DNA of 50,565 nucleotides. Origin: Candidatus Accumulibacter sp. 66-26 (GTDB lineage Bacteria; Pseudomonadota; Gammaproteobacteria; Burkholderiales; Rhodocyclaceae). The notes beneath the pieces are model-generated. The model was not told the DNA's origin and ran no database searches. It was given only the letters and a program-made list of their open reading frames with translations. Positions 27,512 through 35,490 of the stretch are shown here, piece after piece. The DNA is taken from contig MKUH01000040.1 in the NCBI GenBank assembly GCA_001897745.1, positions 1-50,565 on the forward strand, in the 5' to 3' direction. Within the stretch, counting starts at the first letter, position 1. Every line of letters starts with the position of its first letter. Made by a program: the position numbers and the translations under genes.

Positions 27512-28855
27512 TTAACGCAGGTTGACCAGGGTCTGCATGACCTGATCCTGCGTCTTGATGGTTTGCGCGTTGGCCTGGTAGGAACGCTGCTGAGTGATCA
27601 TCTTGACCAGCTCGGCGGTGAGGTCGACGTTCGCATCCTCAACGGCGTTCGACTGCACCGCTCCCAACTGGCCGCTGCCCGGAGTGTCAACCGTCGGCTG
27701 TCCCGAGGTAGAGGTTTCGACCCACTGGTTGCCGCCGATGTTGGCCAGACCGTTCGGATTCTGGAAGGAGGCCAGCACCAGCTGGCCGATGTTGCGCGTC
27801 TGACCGTTGCTGTAGCTGCCCTGGATGACGCCGTTCGCGCTGACTCCGATGCTCGACATGCTGCCTGCCGTATAGCCGTCCTGGAGCAGACGGTCGGTCG
27901 AGTTGGCCTTGCCGTACTGGGTCGTTCCGCCAAGGTTCATTTTGAACGACATCGGGGAGGTCGCGCCCCAGTCCGCGCGTCCGAGGTTGGCCGCGACGCG
28001 CGTCAGATTGACGCTGAACGTGACATCCGGCACGGCGCCCGAGGCCGGCACGGCGGTTCCGTTCACGTCCGTCAGGCGGCCGTTGGCGTCGAAAGTAACG
28101 GTGATCGGCGTCGTCAGATTGGGCACGTCGCCCGCCCCGTCGCTCAACGTGCCATCGACGTTGCCGTAGATTTCCCACTCGCCCGCAGTGGCCGTCTTCA
28201 CGAAATAGAAACTGAGCGTGTGCGGGTTACCGAGCGAGTCGTAGATTGAGGTCGCGGTCGAGTAGTTGTACATCGACGGATCGATGTTCGGAATGGCGCC
28301 GGTCGGCGCCGTCCAGGTTTTCTCCGCCTGGCGCGAATCGAGGTTCACGCTCATGCGCACGCCGGCATATTCGCCGCCGACGCTCTTGCCGGTCGCCACC
28401 GGCGCAAGCTTCAGCAGATCGGAGGTCAGCTGCAATTCCTGCGGACTCTGCGCCTTGATGGTTCCGTCCTGCGACGCGGGATACCCGGTCAGGTGCAGCC
28501 CCTGGTCGTTCTCGAAAAACCCGTTCTTGTTGAGGTGGAACTGGCCGTTGCGCGTATAGGTGATCGTTCCGTTGTTGCTCATGCGGAAGAATCCGTTACC
28601 GTTGATCGCGATATCGAGCGGATTGTTGGTCGTCGTGATGTTGCCTTGCGTGAATTGCTGGGCGACCGTGCTCAGATTCGTGCCGATCCCGACCTGCAGC
28701 GCCGAGCCGCCGGCCATCGAGGCGGCGTACATGTCGGCGAAGTGCGCGTCGGAGGCCTTGAAGCCGACCGTGCTGGAGTTGGCGATGTTGTTGCCGATCA
28801 CGTCCAGCGCACGAGCCGAGGCATTGAGTCCGCTCAGACCTTGTTGGAATGACAT
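27512..28855 (-). CDS. flgE: Flagellar hook protein FlgE
   Basis: Subunit of the hook (universal joint). The 447-residue product has the conserved N-terminus FQQGLSGLNASARALDVIGN, NIANSSTVGFKASDAHFADM and a central variable domain exposed on the hook surface. The C-terminus is VDLTAELVKMITQQRSYQAN, AQTIKTQDQVMQTLVNLR. AGGAG precedes the ATG. Its length is within the usual range. Confidence 0.97.
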   Translation of the reverse strand: MSFQQGLSGLNASARALDVIGNNIANSSTVGFKASDAHFADMYAASMAGGSALQVGIGTNLSTVAQQFTQGNITTTNNPLDIAINGNGFFRMSNNGTITYTRNGQFHLNKNGFFENDQGLHLTGYPASQDGTIKAQSPQELQLTSDLLKLAPVATGKSVGGEYAGVRMSVNLDSRQAEKTWTAPTGAIPNIDPSMYNYSTATSIYDSLGNPHTLSFYFVKTATAGEWEIYGNVDGTLSDGAGDVPNLTTPITVTFDANGRLTDVNGTAVPASGAVPDVTFSVNLTRVAANLGRADWGATSPMSFKMNLGGTTQYGKANSTDRLLQDGYTAGSMSSIGVSANGVIQGSYSNGQTRNIGQLVLASFQNPNGLANIGGNQWVETSTSGQPTVDTPGSGQLGAVQSNAVEDANVDLTAELVKMITQQRSYQANAQTIKTQDQVMQTLVNLR

Positions 28856-28884
28856 ATTTCGCTCCTGACCTGTGTTCTGTCTAT

Positions 28885-29556
28885 TTAGAGAATCTGCTTG
28901 ACGTCGGCGAAGGACACCTGCCCTGCGGCGCCGAGATCGAGCGTGAATCCGTTGGCTCCCCGAACCACAGCACTAACCGTGCCAGCCTGCAGCGGCTTGA
29001 CCGTGACCTCCGTACCGTTGGAGTTCGCGGTCACGGTGAACGTATAGTTGCCATCGGCGGCCTTCTCGCCGGAGTCGGTCGTTCCATCCCACACGAAGGC
29101 GGTCGAACCCGCCTTGTGCGCGCCGAGGTCCTCGGTGTAGACCGTCTTGCCGGTGGAGTCCTTGACGCTGACGGTGACGTTGCCGGCCGAAGCGGCAAGA
29201 TCGATCCCGGCGATGCCGACGCCTTTCGACAGGGTCAGACCGCTACCGGGAACGAGCACCAGCTTGCCGAGCATGCCGGCCGCCTGCATTGCCTGTCCCG
29301 AGTTGTACATTTCCGAGAGGCTCGACAGGCTCGAATTGAGCTTTTCCAGGCCGGTCACCGTGCTGATCTGCGACAGCTGGGTGGTCACCTGCGCGTTGTC
29401 GAGCGGGTTGAGCGGGTCCTGATTCTTCAGCTGGGCGACCAGCAAGGTCAGGAAACGGTCCTGGATATCCTTCGTCGTGTTCGCCGTGCCTTTCGACGCC
29501 GCGCCGTTCAATGCCGAATAGGCACTGGCGCTTGAAGTGTCGTTAACGGTGCTCAT
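28885..29556 (-). CDS. flgD: Flagellar hook cap (scaffolding) protein FlgD
   Basis: FlgD caps the growing hook and is discarded on completion. The 223-residue product has the N-terminal motif DRFLTLLVAQLKNQDPLNPL (~32-51) and DNAQVTTQLSQISTVTGLEK, then a tandem of FLG-like and Ig-like beta domains (WDGTTDSGEKAADGNYTFTV). AAGGAG precedes the ATG. It lies 29 bases upstream of flgE. Confidence 0.96.
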   Translation of the reverse strand: MSTVNDTSSASAYSALNGAASKGTANTTKDIQDRFLTLLVAQLKNQDPLNPLDNAQVTTQLSQISTVTGLEKLNSSLSSLSEMYNSGQAMQAAGMLGKLVLVPGSGLTLSKGVGIAGIDLAASAGNVTVSVKDSTGKTVYTEDLGAHKAGSTAFVWDGTTDSGEKAADGNYTFTVTANSNGTEVTVKPLQAGTVSAVVRGANGFTLDLGAAGQVSFADVKQIL

Positions 29557-29580
29557 GTTTTTCTCCTTGAATTCTCTGGA

Positions 29581-29985
29581 TTACTGGCCGAGCGTCAGCG
29601 TGCGCAGCACCAGTTGCTTGGCCGTGTTCATCACGTCGGCGTTGGTCTGGTAGGAGCGCGAAGCGGAAATCATGTTCACCATTTCGTCGACGACGCTGAC
29701 GTTGGGCATCGTCACGTAGCCCTTGTCGTCGGCCGCCGGATTGCGCGGGTCGTAGACCATGCGGCCGGGGCTGGCATCCTCGACCACCTGCTTGACGCGC
29801 ACGCCCTGCGCGGCTTCGCCCTGGATCGGCAGGGCCTGGAAGACGACCTGCTTGGCGCGGTAGGGCTTGCCGTCGGCGCTGATCGCGCTGTCGGCGTTAG
29901 CGAGATTGCTGGCGACGGCGTTGAGGCGCATCGACTGCGCCGTCAGGGCGCTGCCCGCGATATTGAAAACGTTGAGCATGCTCAT
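29581..29985 (-). CDS. flgC: Flagellar proximal rod protein FlgC
   Basis: A 134-residue rod protein. It has the N-terminal [30 protein letters not shown] motif, the middle [20 protein letters not shown] and the C-terminal D0 helix [20 protein letters not shown]. The ATG at 29985 lies two bases after the flgB stop; a second ATG at 29979 is possible. Longer in-frame extensions into flgB are shadows. Confidence 0.95.
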   Translation of the reverse strand: MSMLNVFNIAGSALTAQSMRLNAVASNLANADSAISADGKPYRAKQVVFQALPIQGEAAQGVRVKQVVEDASPGRMVYDPRNPAADDKGYVTMPNVSVVDEMVNMISASRSYQTNADVMNTAKQLVLRTLTLGQ

Positions 29986-29987
29986 GA

Positions 29988-30392
29988 TTATTGGCTCTGG
30001 ATCGCCGACATCAGCGTCTTGATCTTGCCGGTCAGGAAGGTCAGCCCGGCTTCGTAATACACCGAGTTCTCGGCGAACTGGGAGCGCTCGATGTCCATAT
30101 CCACCGTGTTGCCGTCGACGCTGGACTGCGTCTCGGTGCGGTACATCAATCGCGCCGGGCCACCGCTGGCGGCGCCGTTGATATGCCCCGCCGCCGTCGT
30201 CGCCAGCTGCAGATCCCCGACTTTGCGCCCGGCCAGCGCCTCCTTGAGCGTCGAGGCGAAGTCGAAGTCGCGCGCCTTGAAATGGGGCGTATCGGCGTTG
30301 GCGATGTTCCCCGCCAGCACCTGCTGCCGCTGCGCGCGCAGGCCGAGGGCCTGTTCGTGAAAACGTAGTGCGTTGTCGAGTTTGCTGACCAT
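29988..30392 (-). CDS. flgB: Flagellar proximal rod protein FlgB
   Basis: First gene of the rod-hook operon and the first rod component. The 134-residue product starts [20 protein letters not shown], has [20 protein letters not shown] and ends with the family tail [30 protein letters not shown]. The ATG at 30392 is chosen because a perfect sigma-54 promoter places the transcript start about 26 bases upstream, excluding longer reading-frame extensions. Confidence 0.95.
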   Translation of the reverse strand: MVSKLDNALRFHEQALGLRAQRQQVLAGNIANADTPHFKARDFDFASTLKEALAGRKVGDLQLATTAAGHINGAASGGPARLMYRTETQSSVDGNTVDMDIERSQFAENSVYYEAGLTFLTGKIKTLMSAIQSQ

Positions 30393-30429
30393 GGCGAGTG
30401 CGCTCCGAATGTCTTTGGCCACATCCAAT

Positions 30430-30444
30430 GCAATAGACGTGCCA
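30430..30444 (-). promoter_or_regulatory. Sigma-54 promoter of flgBCDEFGHI
   Basis: On the minus strand TGGCAC-GTCTA-TTGC is a perfect match to the sigma-54 consensus. It lies in the 256-base divergent gap between flgB and flgA (30393-30648). No promoter for flgA could be recognised in the rest of that gap. Confidence 0.95.
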
Positions 30445-30648
30445 ATACCGAAAGACGCGCATTCGCCAGCCTCGCTCCCGCGCTGCGCCGACTTTCGCCG
30501 GGATGCCTGGCAAGGCCCGCCGACGCGAACGGCAAATATTGCCGAAGCGGCGGCCGGCGCGGCGCCACGACTGGCGCCGGAGCGTCCGATAGGGAACGAA
30601 TTCCTCCGCACGCTTCGCCGATCCAGCCGGATGGGGCAAAATAGGGTG

Positions 30649-31368
30649 ATGAGCAGACTTCGCGCCCCCTTCCGCCCCTCCGCCCGCCTTCTCGCCGCGC
30701 TGCCCCGGGCAGCGCTTCTCGCCGCAGCCTTGACGTTCGGCAGCGCGCAGGCGCAGGAATCGCTGAGCGCCGCGCTGGAGCACTTCGTGCGCACCCATAC
30801 GCAAGGCCTGCCGGGCAAGGTCAGCTACCGGATCACCCCGCTCGACCCGCGCACGCAAACGGCAGCGTGCAGCGCCTTCGAGCCCTTCCTGCCGAATGGC
30901 GCGCGGCTCTGGGGCAAATCAACGGTCGGCGTGCGCTGCCTCGGACCGAGCAGCTGGACGATCTACGTTCCGGTGCACGTCAGCGTCGCCGGCAGCTACT
31001 ACGTCACGGCGCGCCCGCTGACCGCCGGCCACCTGCTCGGCGCGGACGACATTGCCGCCCGCACCGGTGACCTGACCGCCCTGCCCGGAAGCATCGTCAC
31101 CGATCCGGCGCAGGCGATCGGAAAGACGGTGCGCAACGGCGTCGGCGGCGGCCAGGCGCTGCGCTCCGACACGCTGCAGGCGCCGTGGGCGGTGCAGCAG
31201 GGGCAAAGCGTCAAGCTGGTCTCGAGCGGCGCCGGCTTCACCGCCACCAGCGAAGGCAAGGCGCTCAACAACGCCGCCGCCGGGCAGGTCGCCCAAGTGC
31301 GCACGGCGTCGGGCCAGACGATCAGCGGAATCGCGCGCAGCGGCGGAATCGTCGAGGTAAATTATTGA
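30649..31368 (+). CDS. flgA: P-ring assembly chaperone FlgA
   Basis: Periplasmic chaperone for FlgI polymerisation. The 239-residue product has a signal peptide (~1-35, [20 protein letters not shown] then QAQ) and a C-terminal SAF-type domain: [59 protein letters not shown] and [17 protein letters not shown]. The ATG at 30649 fits the signal peptide; an in-frame ATG at 30631 adds six residues and is an alternative. It is divergent from flgB. Confidence 0.93.
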   Translation: MSRLRAPFRPSARLLAALPRAALLAAALTFGSAQAQESLSAALEHFVRTHTQGLPGKVSYRITPLDPRTQTAACSAFEPFLPNGARLWGKSTVGVRCLGPSSWTIYVPVHVSVAGSYYVTARPLTAGHLLGADDIAARTGDLTALPGSIVTDPAQAIGKTVRNGVGGGQALRSDTLQAPWAVQQGQSVKLVSSGAGFTATSEGKALNNAAAGQVAQVRTASGQTISGIARSGGIVEVNY

Positions 31369-31409
31369 AACTTCGGCGTGTCGACGCCGGCGGGCGCGCA
31401 ATATAATGC

Positions 31410-31436
31410 TAAAGTTATCAAGCAGCGCGCCGATAT
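31410..31436 (+). promoter_or_regulatory. Sigma-28 (FliA) promoter of flgM-flgN
   Basis: TAAAGTTA-N11-GCCGATAT is a near-perfect FliA promoter (seven of eight in each box). Its start would be near 31443, about 28 bases before the flgM GTG. flgM is therefore probably under FliA feedback, as in other flagellar systems. Confidence 0.93.
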
Positions 31437-31470
31437 ATCGAGCGAGTGGAAATATTCGAAAGGCCTTGCC

Positions 31471-31767
31471 GTGAAGATCGACAATTCAATCAAGCCCGCA
31501 ACGGGCAGCAGTGTCCCCGCGACGCGCAGTCGCGGCCCCGAGCCAGCGGCCGGCGACGCCAAGAGCAGCGCTGCGGCGGACGTCCGCCTGAGCGGCATCT
31601 CCTCGCAGATCAAGGCGTCCGGCGAAGGCATGCCGATCGACGCGGCGCGCATCTCCGAAATCAAACAGGCGATCTCGGAAGGCCGTTTCACGATCAACGC
31701 CGGCGCGATTGCAGACCGGCTGATCAGCACGGCGAGAGAACTCGTCAATACCAAACAGCAGTCCTGA
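31471..31767 (+). CDS. flgM: Anti-sigma-28 factor FlgM
   Basis: FlgM holds FliA inactive until the hook is complete, then is exported. The 98-residue product starts with GTG (KIDNSIKPATGSSVPATRSR follows the initiator), preceded by AAAGG. The Ala/Ser/Gly-rich N-terminal half is disordered, as in known FlgM. The C-terminal FliA-binding half has MPIDAARISEIKQAISEGRF and TINAGAIADRLISTARELV. Longer in-frame reading starts lie within the promoter. flgN follows after 13 bases. Confidence 0.95.
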   Translation: MKIDNSIKPATGSSVPATRSRGPEPAAGDAKSSAAADVRLSGISSQIKASGEGMPIDAARISEIKQAISEGRFTINAGAIADRLISTARELVNTKQQS

Positions 31768-31780
31768 TCGCGGCAAGGAC

Positions 31781-32245
31781 ATGGACGCACTGGCAAGCAT
31801 CGTCGGGGAGGAAGCGGAAGCGGTCAAACGCTTCATCGACTTGCTGCGCGAGGAACAGAAAAGCCTGAGCGCAGGGGCGATCGACACCTTGGCCGACCTC
31901 ATCGAACGCAAGACCCTGGTCGCCGGACAACTGACGAACCTTGCCGCACAGCGCAATGCGCGGCTGCAGGCAAGCGGTCATGCGGCGGACCGTGTGGGAA
32001 TCGAAGCATGGCTCGGCGCGCACCCCGACGACAGGGAAACGCGCACCGCCTGGAACGAGGTTCTGACGCAGACCGCCGAAGCGCGCGAACTCAACCGCGT
32101 CAACGGCGAACTGATCAAGATGCGCATGCATCACAACACGAACGCCCTGGAAGCGCTGCTCGGCGCCTCCCGCCCGCTGAGCCTGTACGGACCGGACGGT
32201 CAGACCTCGCCGCTCGGCAACCGCCGCATCAACGACGCCGCCTAG
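31781..32245 (+). CDS. flgN: FlgK/FlgL export chaperone FlgN
   Basis: A 154-residue, helical cytoplasmic chaperone for the junction proteins. It has the family pattern ALASIVGEEAEAVKRFIDLL, REEQKSLSAGAIDTLADLIE, RKTLVAGQLTNLAAQRNARL and a C-terminal segment ending SLYGPDGQTSPLGNRRINDA. It is co-transcribed with flgM from the sigma-28 promoter, the common flgMN arrangement, and converges on motD. Confidence 0.92.
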   Translation: MDALASIVGEEAEAVKRFIDLLREEQKSLSAGAIDTLADLIERKTLVAGQLTNLAAQRNARLQASGHAADRVGIEAWLGAHPDDRETRTAWNEVLTQTAEARELNRVNGELIKMRMHHNTNALEALLGASRPLSLYGPDGQTSPLGNRRINDAA

Positions 32246-32275
32246 GCGTTACGCACCGCCATCCTCGTAACGCCT
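32244..32275. terminator. Hairpin between convergent flgN and motD
   Basis: A perfect 10-bp inverted repeat (32244-32253 and 32266-32275) with a 12-base loop fills the 29-base gap and reaches into both stop codons. No T run follows on either strand, so it is a probable bidirectional transcription barrier rather than a canonical terminator. Confidence 0.5.
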
Positions 32276-33108
32276 CAACGCGCCGCCGTCTGACTGGCTC
32301 CCGCAGCCACGGCCCCGCCCGCCGCCGGCGCATCCGCCGGGCCGGCGTCGAGACGCACCTCCCGCCCCTTCTCCGGAACGACCGACTCGATCATGATCGT
32401 CACCCGGCGATTCCGCGCCCGTCCCTCGGCCAGCAGATTCGGCTCGACCGGCCGCGTTTCGCCGTAGCCGATCGCCGTCAGGCGCTCCGCACCGACGCCG
32501 GCATCGGCGAACAGGCGCAGCACGGTGGTGGCCCGTACCGCCGACAGCTCCCAGTTGGAAGGAAACTGCAGCGTGTTGATCGGCACGTTGTCGGTGTGCC
32601 CTTCGATGATGATCGGAAAATCGCTCGCCGCCAGCACCTCGGCCACCGCCTGCATGGCCTTGACCGAGGTCGGATGCAGCTGAGCCTGACCGGGAGAAAA
32701 GAGGATGCTGTCGTTGATCTCGATGGTCACGCCGCGCGTCGTTTCGAGAACGCGCACCTTGCCCTGCTGCACGAGCGGCGCCAGCACCTCGAGAATGTCC
32801 TTGGCGACGTTGCGCATCTTCTCGCGCTGCCGCTGCTTGGCCAGATCCTGCGTCTTGTTCGGCTCGACCTGCTTCGGCTGGGAACTCGACGCCTGGATGA
32901 CAACGATCGACTGTCCGCCGCTGCTGACCGTCTCGTTGCGGAAGGCGCTGACGATCGATTCGCTGAGCACGCGGTACTTCCCCTCGTTGACCGAGGAGAT
33001 CGCGTACATCACGACGAAAAAGGCGAAGAGAAGCGTCAGGAAGTCGGCGTAGGAGACCATCCAGCGTTCGTGGTTCTCGTGCTCTTCCTCTTGCTTGCGG
33101 CGCGCCAT
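32275..33108 (-). CDS. motD: Flagellar stator protein MotD (MotB family)
   Basis: Peptidoglycan-anchored half of a stator unit. The 277-residue product has a charged cytoplasmic start, one TM (~19-40) with the proton-binding Asp at about residue 22 in SYADFLTLLFAFFVVMYAIS, a linker and an OmpA-like domain (~135-255: IIIEGHTDNVPINTLQFPSN, RLTAIGYGETRPVEP, RNRRVTIMIE). The N-terminus (ARRKQEEEHENHERWMVSYA) resembles Pseudomonas MotD more than MotB. The last ~25 residues are Ala/Pro-rich. It is translated just after motC (3-base gap). Confidence 0.93.
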   Translation of the reverse strand: MARRKQEEEHENHERWMVSYADFLTLLFAFFVVMYAISSVNEGKYRVLSESIVSAFRNETVSSGGQSIVVIQASSSQPKQVEPNKTQDLAKQRQREKMRNVAKDILEVLAPLVQQGKVRVLETTRGVTIEINDSILFSPGQAQLHPTSVKAMQAVAEVLAASDFPIIIEGHTDNVPINTLQFPSNWELSAVRATTVLRLFADAGVGAERLTAIGYGETRPVEPNLLAEGRARNRRVTIMIESVVPEKGREVRLDAGPADAPAAGGAVAAGASQTAAR

Positions 33109-33111
33109 GGC

Positions 33112-33852
33112 TTAAAGGCTATAGCCCCGGAGACGGCTTTCGATGATGCGGGGGTTTTCGCCGTTGGCGATCCCGACCAGGCCATCGACGATCATCTCGC
33201 GCTGCACGACGAGCCGCCCGATATGCGTCTTCAGCTTGCCGGCGACCGGGAGAAAAACCAAGTTGGCGAGGCCGACACCGTAGATCGTGGCGACGAAGGC
33301 GACGGCAATGCCGGCGCCGAGTTTGGACGGATCGGACAGGTTTTCCATGACGTGGATCAGGCCCATCACCGCGCCGATGATGCCGATGGTCGGCGCATAA
33401 CCGCCGGCCGCCTCCCAGATCTTGGCCGACTGTCTGAGCTCCGATTCATAGGTGTTGATCTGGACTTCCAGGACCTCGCGCAGCCGTTCCGGCTCGGCGC
33501 CGTCGACCAGGAGCTGCAAGCCCTTCCGGGCAAAATCGTCCTTGATCGGATTGATCATGTTCTCGAGCGCAAGCAGGCCTTCGCGGCGGGAAACCTGGCT
33601 CCAGCTGCCGACCTGATTGATCAGCTGCTGATGATTGACGACCGGCGGAAACCAGACCCATTTGAGCATGGACATGCCGCGCTTGAAGGTGGCGAAGGGG
33701 CTCTGCAGCATGACCGCGCCCAGCGTGCCGCCGCCGACGATGAGCAGCGCGGTCGGCTGCGCCAGCGAGCCGACGTGCCCGCCCTCCAGCAATTGCCCGC
33801 CGACGATGGCCAGCAGGCCGACCAGCAAGCCCAGAACGCTGATCTTATCCAT
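33112..33852 (-). CDS. motC: Flagellar stator protein MotC (MotA family)
   Basis: Membrane half of the stator, with four TM segments. The 246-residue product begins KISVLGLLVGLLAIVGGQLL, EGGHVGSLAQPTALLIVGGG, close to Pseudomonas MotC. It has a cytoplasmic charged loop (REVLEVQINTYESELRQSAK) for FliG contact. The last TM pair is GYAPTIGIIGAVMGLIHVME and GIAVAFVATIYGVGLANLVF. Its start overlaps the fliA stop by 8 bases, placing the stator genes in the fliA operon. No MotA/MotB pair is seen in the window. Confidence 0.94.
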   Translation of the reverse strand: MDKISVLGLLVGLLAIVGGQLLEGGHVGSLAQPTALLIVGGGTLGAVMLQSPFATFKRGMSMLKWVWFPPVVNHQQLINQVGSWSQVSRREGLLALENMINPIKDDFARKGLQLLVDGAEPERLREVLEVQINTYESELRQSAKIWEAAGGYAPTIGIIGAVMGLIHVMENLSDPSKLGAGIAVAFVATIYGVGLANLVFLPVAGKLKTHIGRLVVQREMIVDGLVGIANGENPRIIESRLRGYSL

Positions 33853-34591
33853 GCGCGCGCGCCTTCTTCTTCACGATGCCATCGCCACCGAACAATCGCG
33901 CACGCAGACGGGCAACCGCCTGGCTGTGCAACTGGCACACCCTGGATTCAGACACTCCCATGACCTCCCCGATCTCGCGCAGGTTCAGATCCTGCTCGTA
34001 GTAGAGCGCCATCATCAGCTTCTCGCGCTCCGGCAGCGCCTCGATCCCCTGGACGAGAATCTGCCGCATGTTATTGTCTTCGAGCTGCATCGCCGGGTCC
34101 GCCGCATCGTCGGTGAAATGGCGCTCGAGAAAATCCTCGCCGCTTTCCCCGACCATGTCCTCGAAGTAGATGAGTTGATGGCCCCGGGCATCGTGCAACA
34201 TCTTCTGGTAGTCGGCAAGCGTCATGCCGAGCGACTCGGCGAGCTCCTGCTCGCTCGGCGCGCGGCCGTTTTCCTGTTCGAGCTGGGCGATGGCCGCTTC
34301 GATGCGGCGGAAGTCCCGGCGCAGGCTGCGCGGCAGCCAGTCGTTCTCGCGCAGGCCATCGAGCATCGCGCCACGCACCCGCTGCGCGGCATAGGTCTCG
34401 AACTGCGCCCCCATGCCGGCCTCGAAGCGCCCGATGGCGTCAAGCAGGCCGACCATGCCGTTCTGGATCAGATCGTCGACCTGAACACTGGACGGCAGGC
34501 GGGACATCAGGTGGTAGGCGATACGCTTGACGAGCGGCGCGAAGCGTTGAACCAGCTGATCCTTATTGAGCTGACCAGCAGCGTTGTACAT
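33845..34591 (-). CDS. fliA: Flagellar sigma factor FliA (sigma-28)
   Basis: Sigma factor for late flagellar and chemotaxis genes. The 248-residue product has region 2 (HLMSRLPSSVQVDDLIQNGM, FETYAAQRVRGAMLDGLREN), region 3 (ENGRAPSEQELAESLGMTLA) and region 4 (LPEREKLMMALYYEQDLNLR, EIGEVMGVSESRVCQLHSQA). The ATG at 34591 gives the standard length. It begins 11 bases after fleN and overlaps motC. Its targets here should be the sigma-28 promoters before flaG, flgK and flgM. Confidence 0.96.
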   Translation of the reverse strand: MYNAAGQLNKDQLVQRFAPLVKRIAYHLMSRLPSSVQVDDLIQNGMVGLLDAIGRFEAGMGAQFETYAAQRVRGAMLDGLRENDWLPRSLRRDFRRIEAAIAQLEQENGRAPSEQELAESLGMTLADYQKMLHDARGHQLIYFEDMVGESGEDFLERHFTDDAADPAMQLEDNNMRQILVQGIEALPEREKLMMALYYEQDLNLREIGEVMGVSESRVCQLHSQAVARLRARLFGGDGIVKKKARAHG

Positions 34592-34602
34592 ATTTTTAGG
34601 CG

Positions 34603-35490
34603 CTATCCGGCGTGAATAGCGATCGGCTCTATGCGTTGGCTCAAGTGTATCAGTTGTTGTACAAAATGTTCGAGCCCGCCGGCCTCGTTGTCCGGCCCCG
34701 GCCACAACAGCAGATCGCTGGCCAGCTGGCGATAAGCCTTGGCCGACGGCGCATCCGGGAACAGCCCGAGGACCGGTTGGCAGAGCCGCCCGGCCTGCCG
34801 CAGATGCTCGTCGAGCGGCACGAAGCCGGCGTAGTCCAGGCGGGCCAGACCCCGCGAACGCGTCACCTGGGCGATGTTGGCGTGGATCGCCTCGGCCTCG
34901 TCGGCCGCCCGCACTTTGTTGACCAGGATGCGGAAGTGCTTGCGCGCGTAGCCGAGACTCACCTTCTTGATCAGGGAATAGGCTTCGGTGATCGAGGCGC
35001 CGCTCGCCGAGACGACGATCACCGTTTCGTGCGCGGCGAGCCCGAGCGGCGAAAACCCGAGCGGATGATCGGGCGAGGCATCGACCAGGATCACGTCGGC
35101 CGGATGATCCATGGCGCTGAGGCTCTCGAGCAGCGTCTCGCGCTGCCCGATGCTGAGCTTGCCGAGCTTCTTCACGGCGCGGGCGGCGGGCAGGATGCGC
35201 ACGCCGGGCGCGACCGGCAGCAGCACCTCGCTCAAATGCTTCTCACGGTTGATCACATGCAGGAGGTCGTAACGGGCGCTGCTGCCGAACAGCGAGGCGA
35301 CGTTTTCGTCGGTCCCCTCGTCGAGCACCAAGACTTCCTTGCCCTGGCGCGCCAGCGCGGCGGCCAGATTGGCCACCGAGATGCTCTTGCCGACGCCGAC
35401 GCTGCCGGCGACGAACGTCACGATGCGCGATTGCTCGCGCCCGAACAGCCGGCGCAGACCGGCCGCCTGATCGCCGCGATATTCAGCCAC
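34603..35490 (-). CDS. fleN: MinD-like flagellar number regulator FleN/FlhG with divergent Walker A
   Basis: A MinD/ParA-type ATPase that limits flagellar number, usually as partner of FlhF and antagonist of the master regulator. The 295-residue product (GTG start, GGAGG upstream, 8-base overlap with flhF) has GSVGVGKS (~29-36) where family members usually have GKGGVGKT, and LDEGTDE instead of the LDAD motif. Later VILVDASPDHPLGF and TVIVVSASGASITEAYSLIK are family-like. The signature lysine for the deviant Walker A is therefore absent, so ATP-dependent dimerisation may differ. Placement between flhF and fliA supports the identity. Confidence 0.88.
   Translation of the reverse strand: MAEYRGDQAAGLRRLFGREQSRIVTFVAGSVGVGKSISVANLAAALARQGKEVLVLDEGTDENVASLFGSSARYDLLHVINREKHLSEVLLPVAPGVRILPAARAVKKLGKLSIGQRETLLESLSAMDHPADVILVDASPDHPLGFSPLGLAAHETVIVVSASGASITEAYSLIKKVSLGYARKHFRILVNKVRAADEAEAIHANIAQVTRSRGLARLDYAGFVPLDEHLRQAGRLCQPVLGLFPDAPSAKAYRQLASDLLLWPGPDNEAGGLEHFVQQLIHLSQRIEPIAIHAG

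Noticed and set aside
30393-30648. Upstream extension of the flgA reading frame across the flgB-flgA gap
   Set aside because: The extension overlaps a perfect sigma-54 promoter on the other strand and precedes a good signal peptide start at 30649.
31378-31470. Longer flgM starting at an upstream ATG
   Set aside because: The extra codons lie in the sigma-28 promoter; the transcript should start after them and the GTG at 31471 has a ribosome-binding site.
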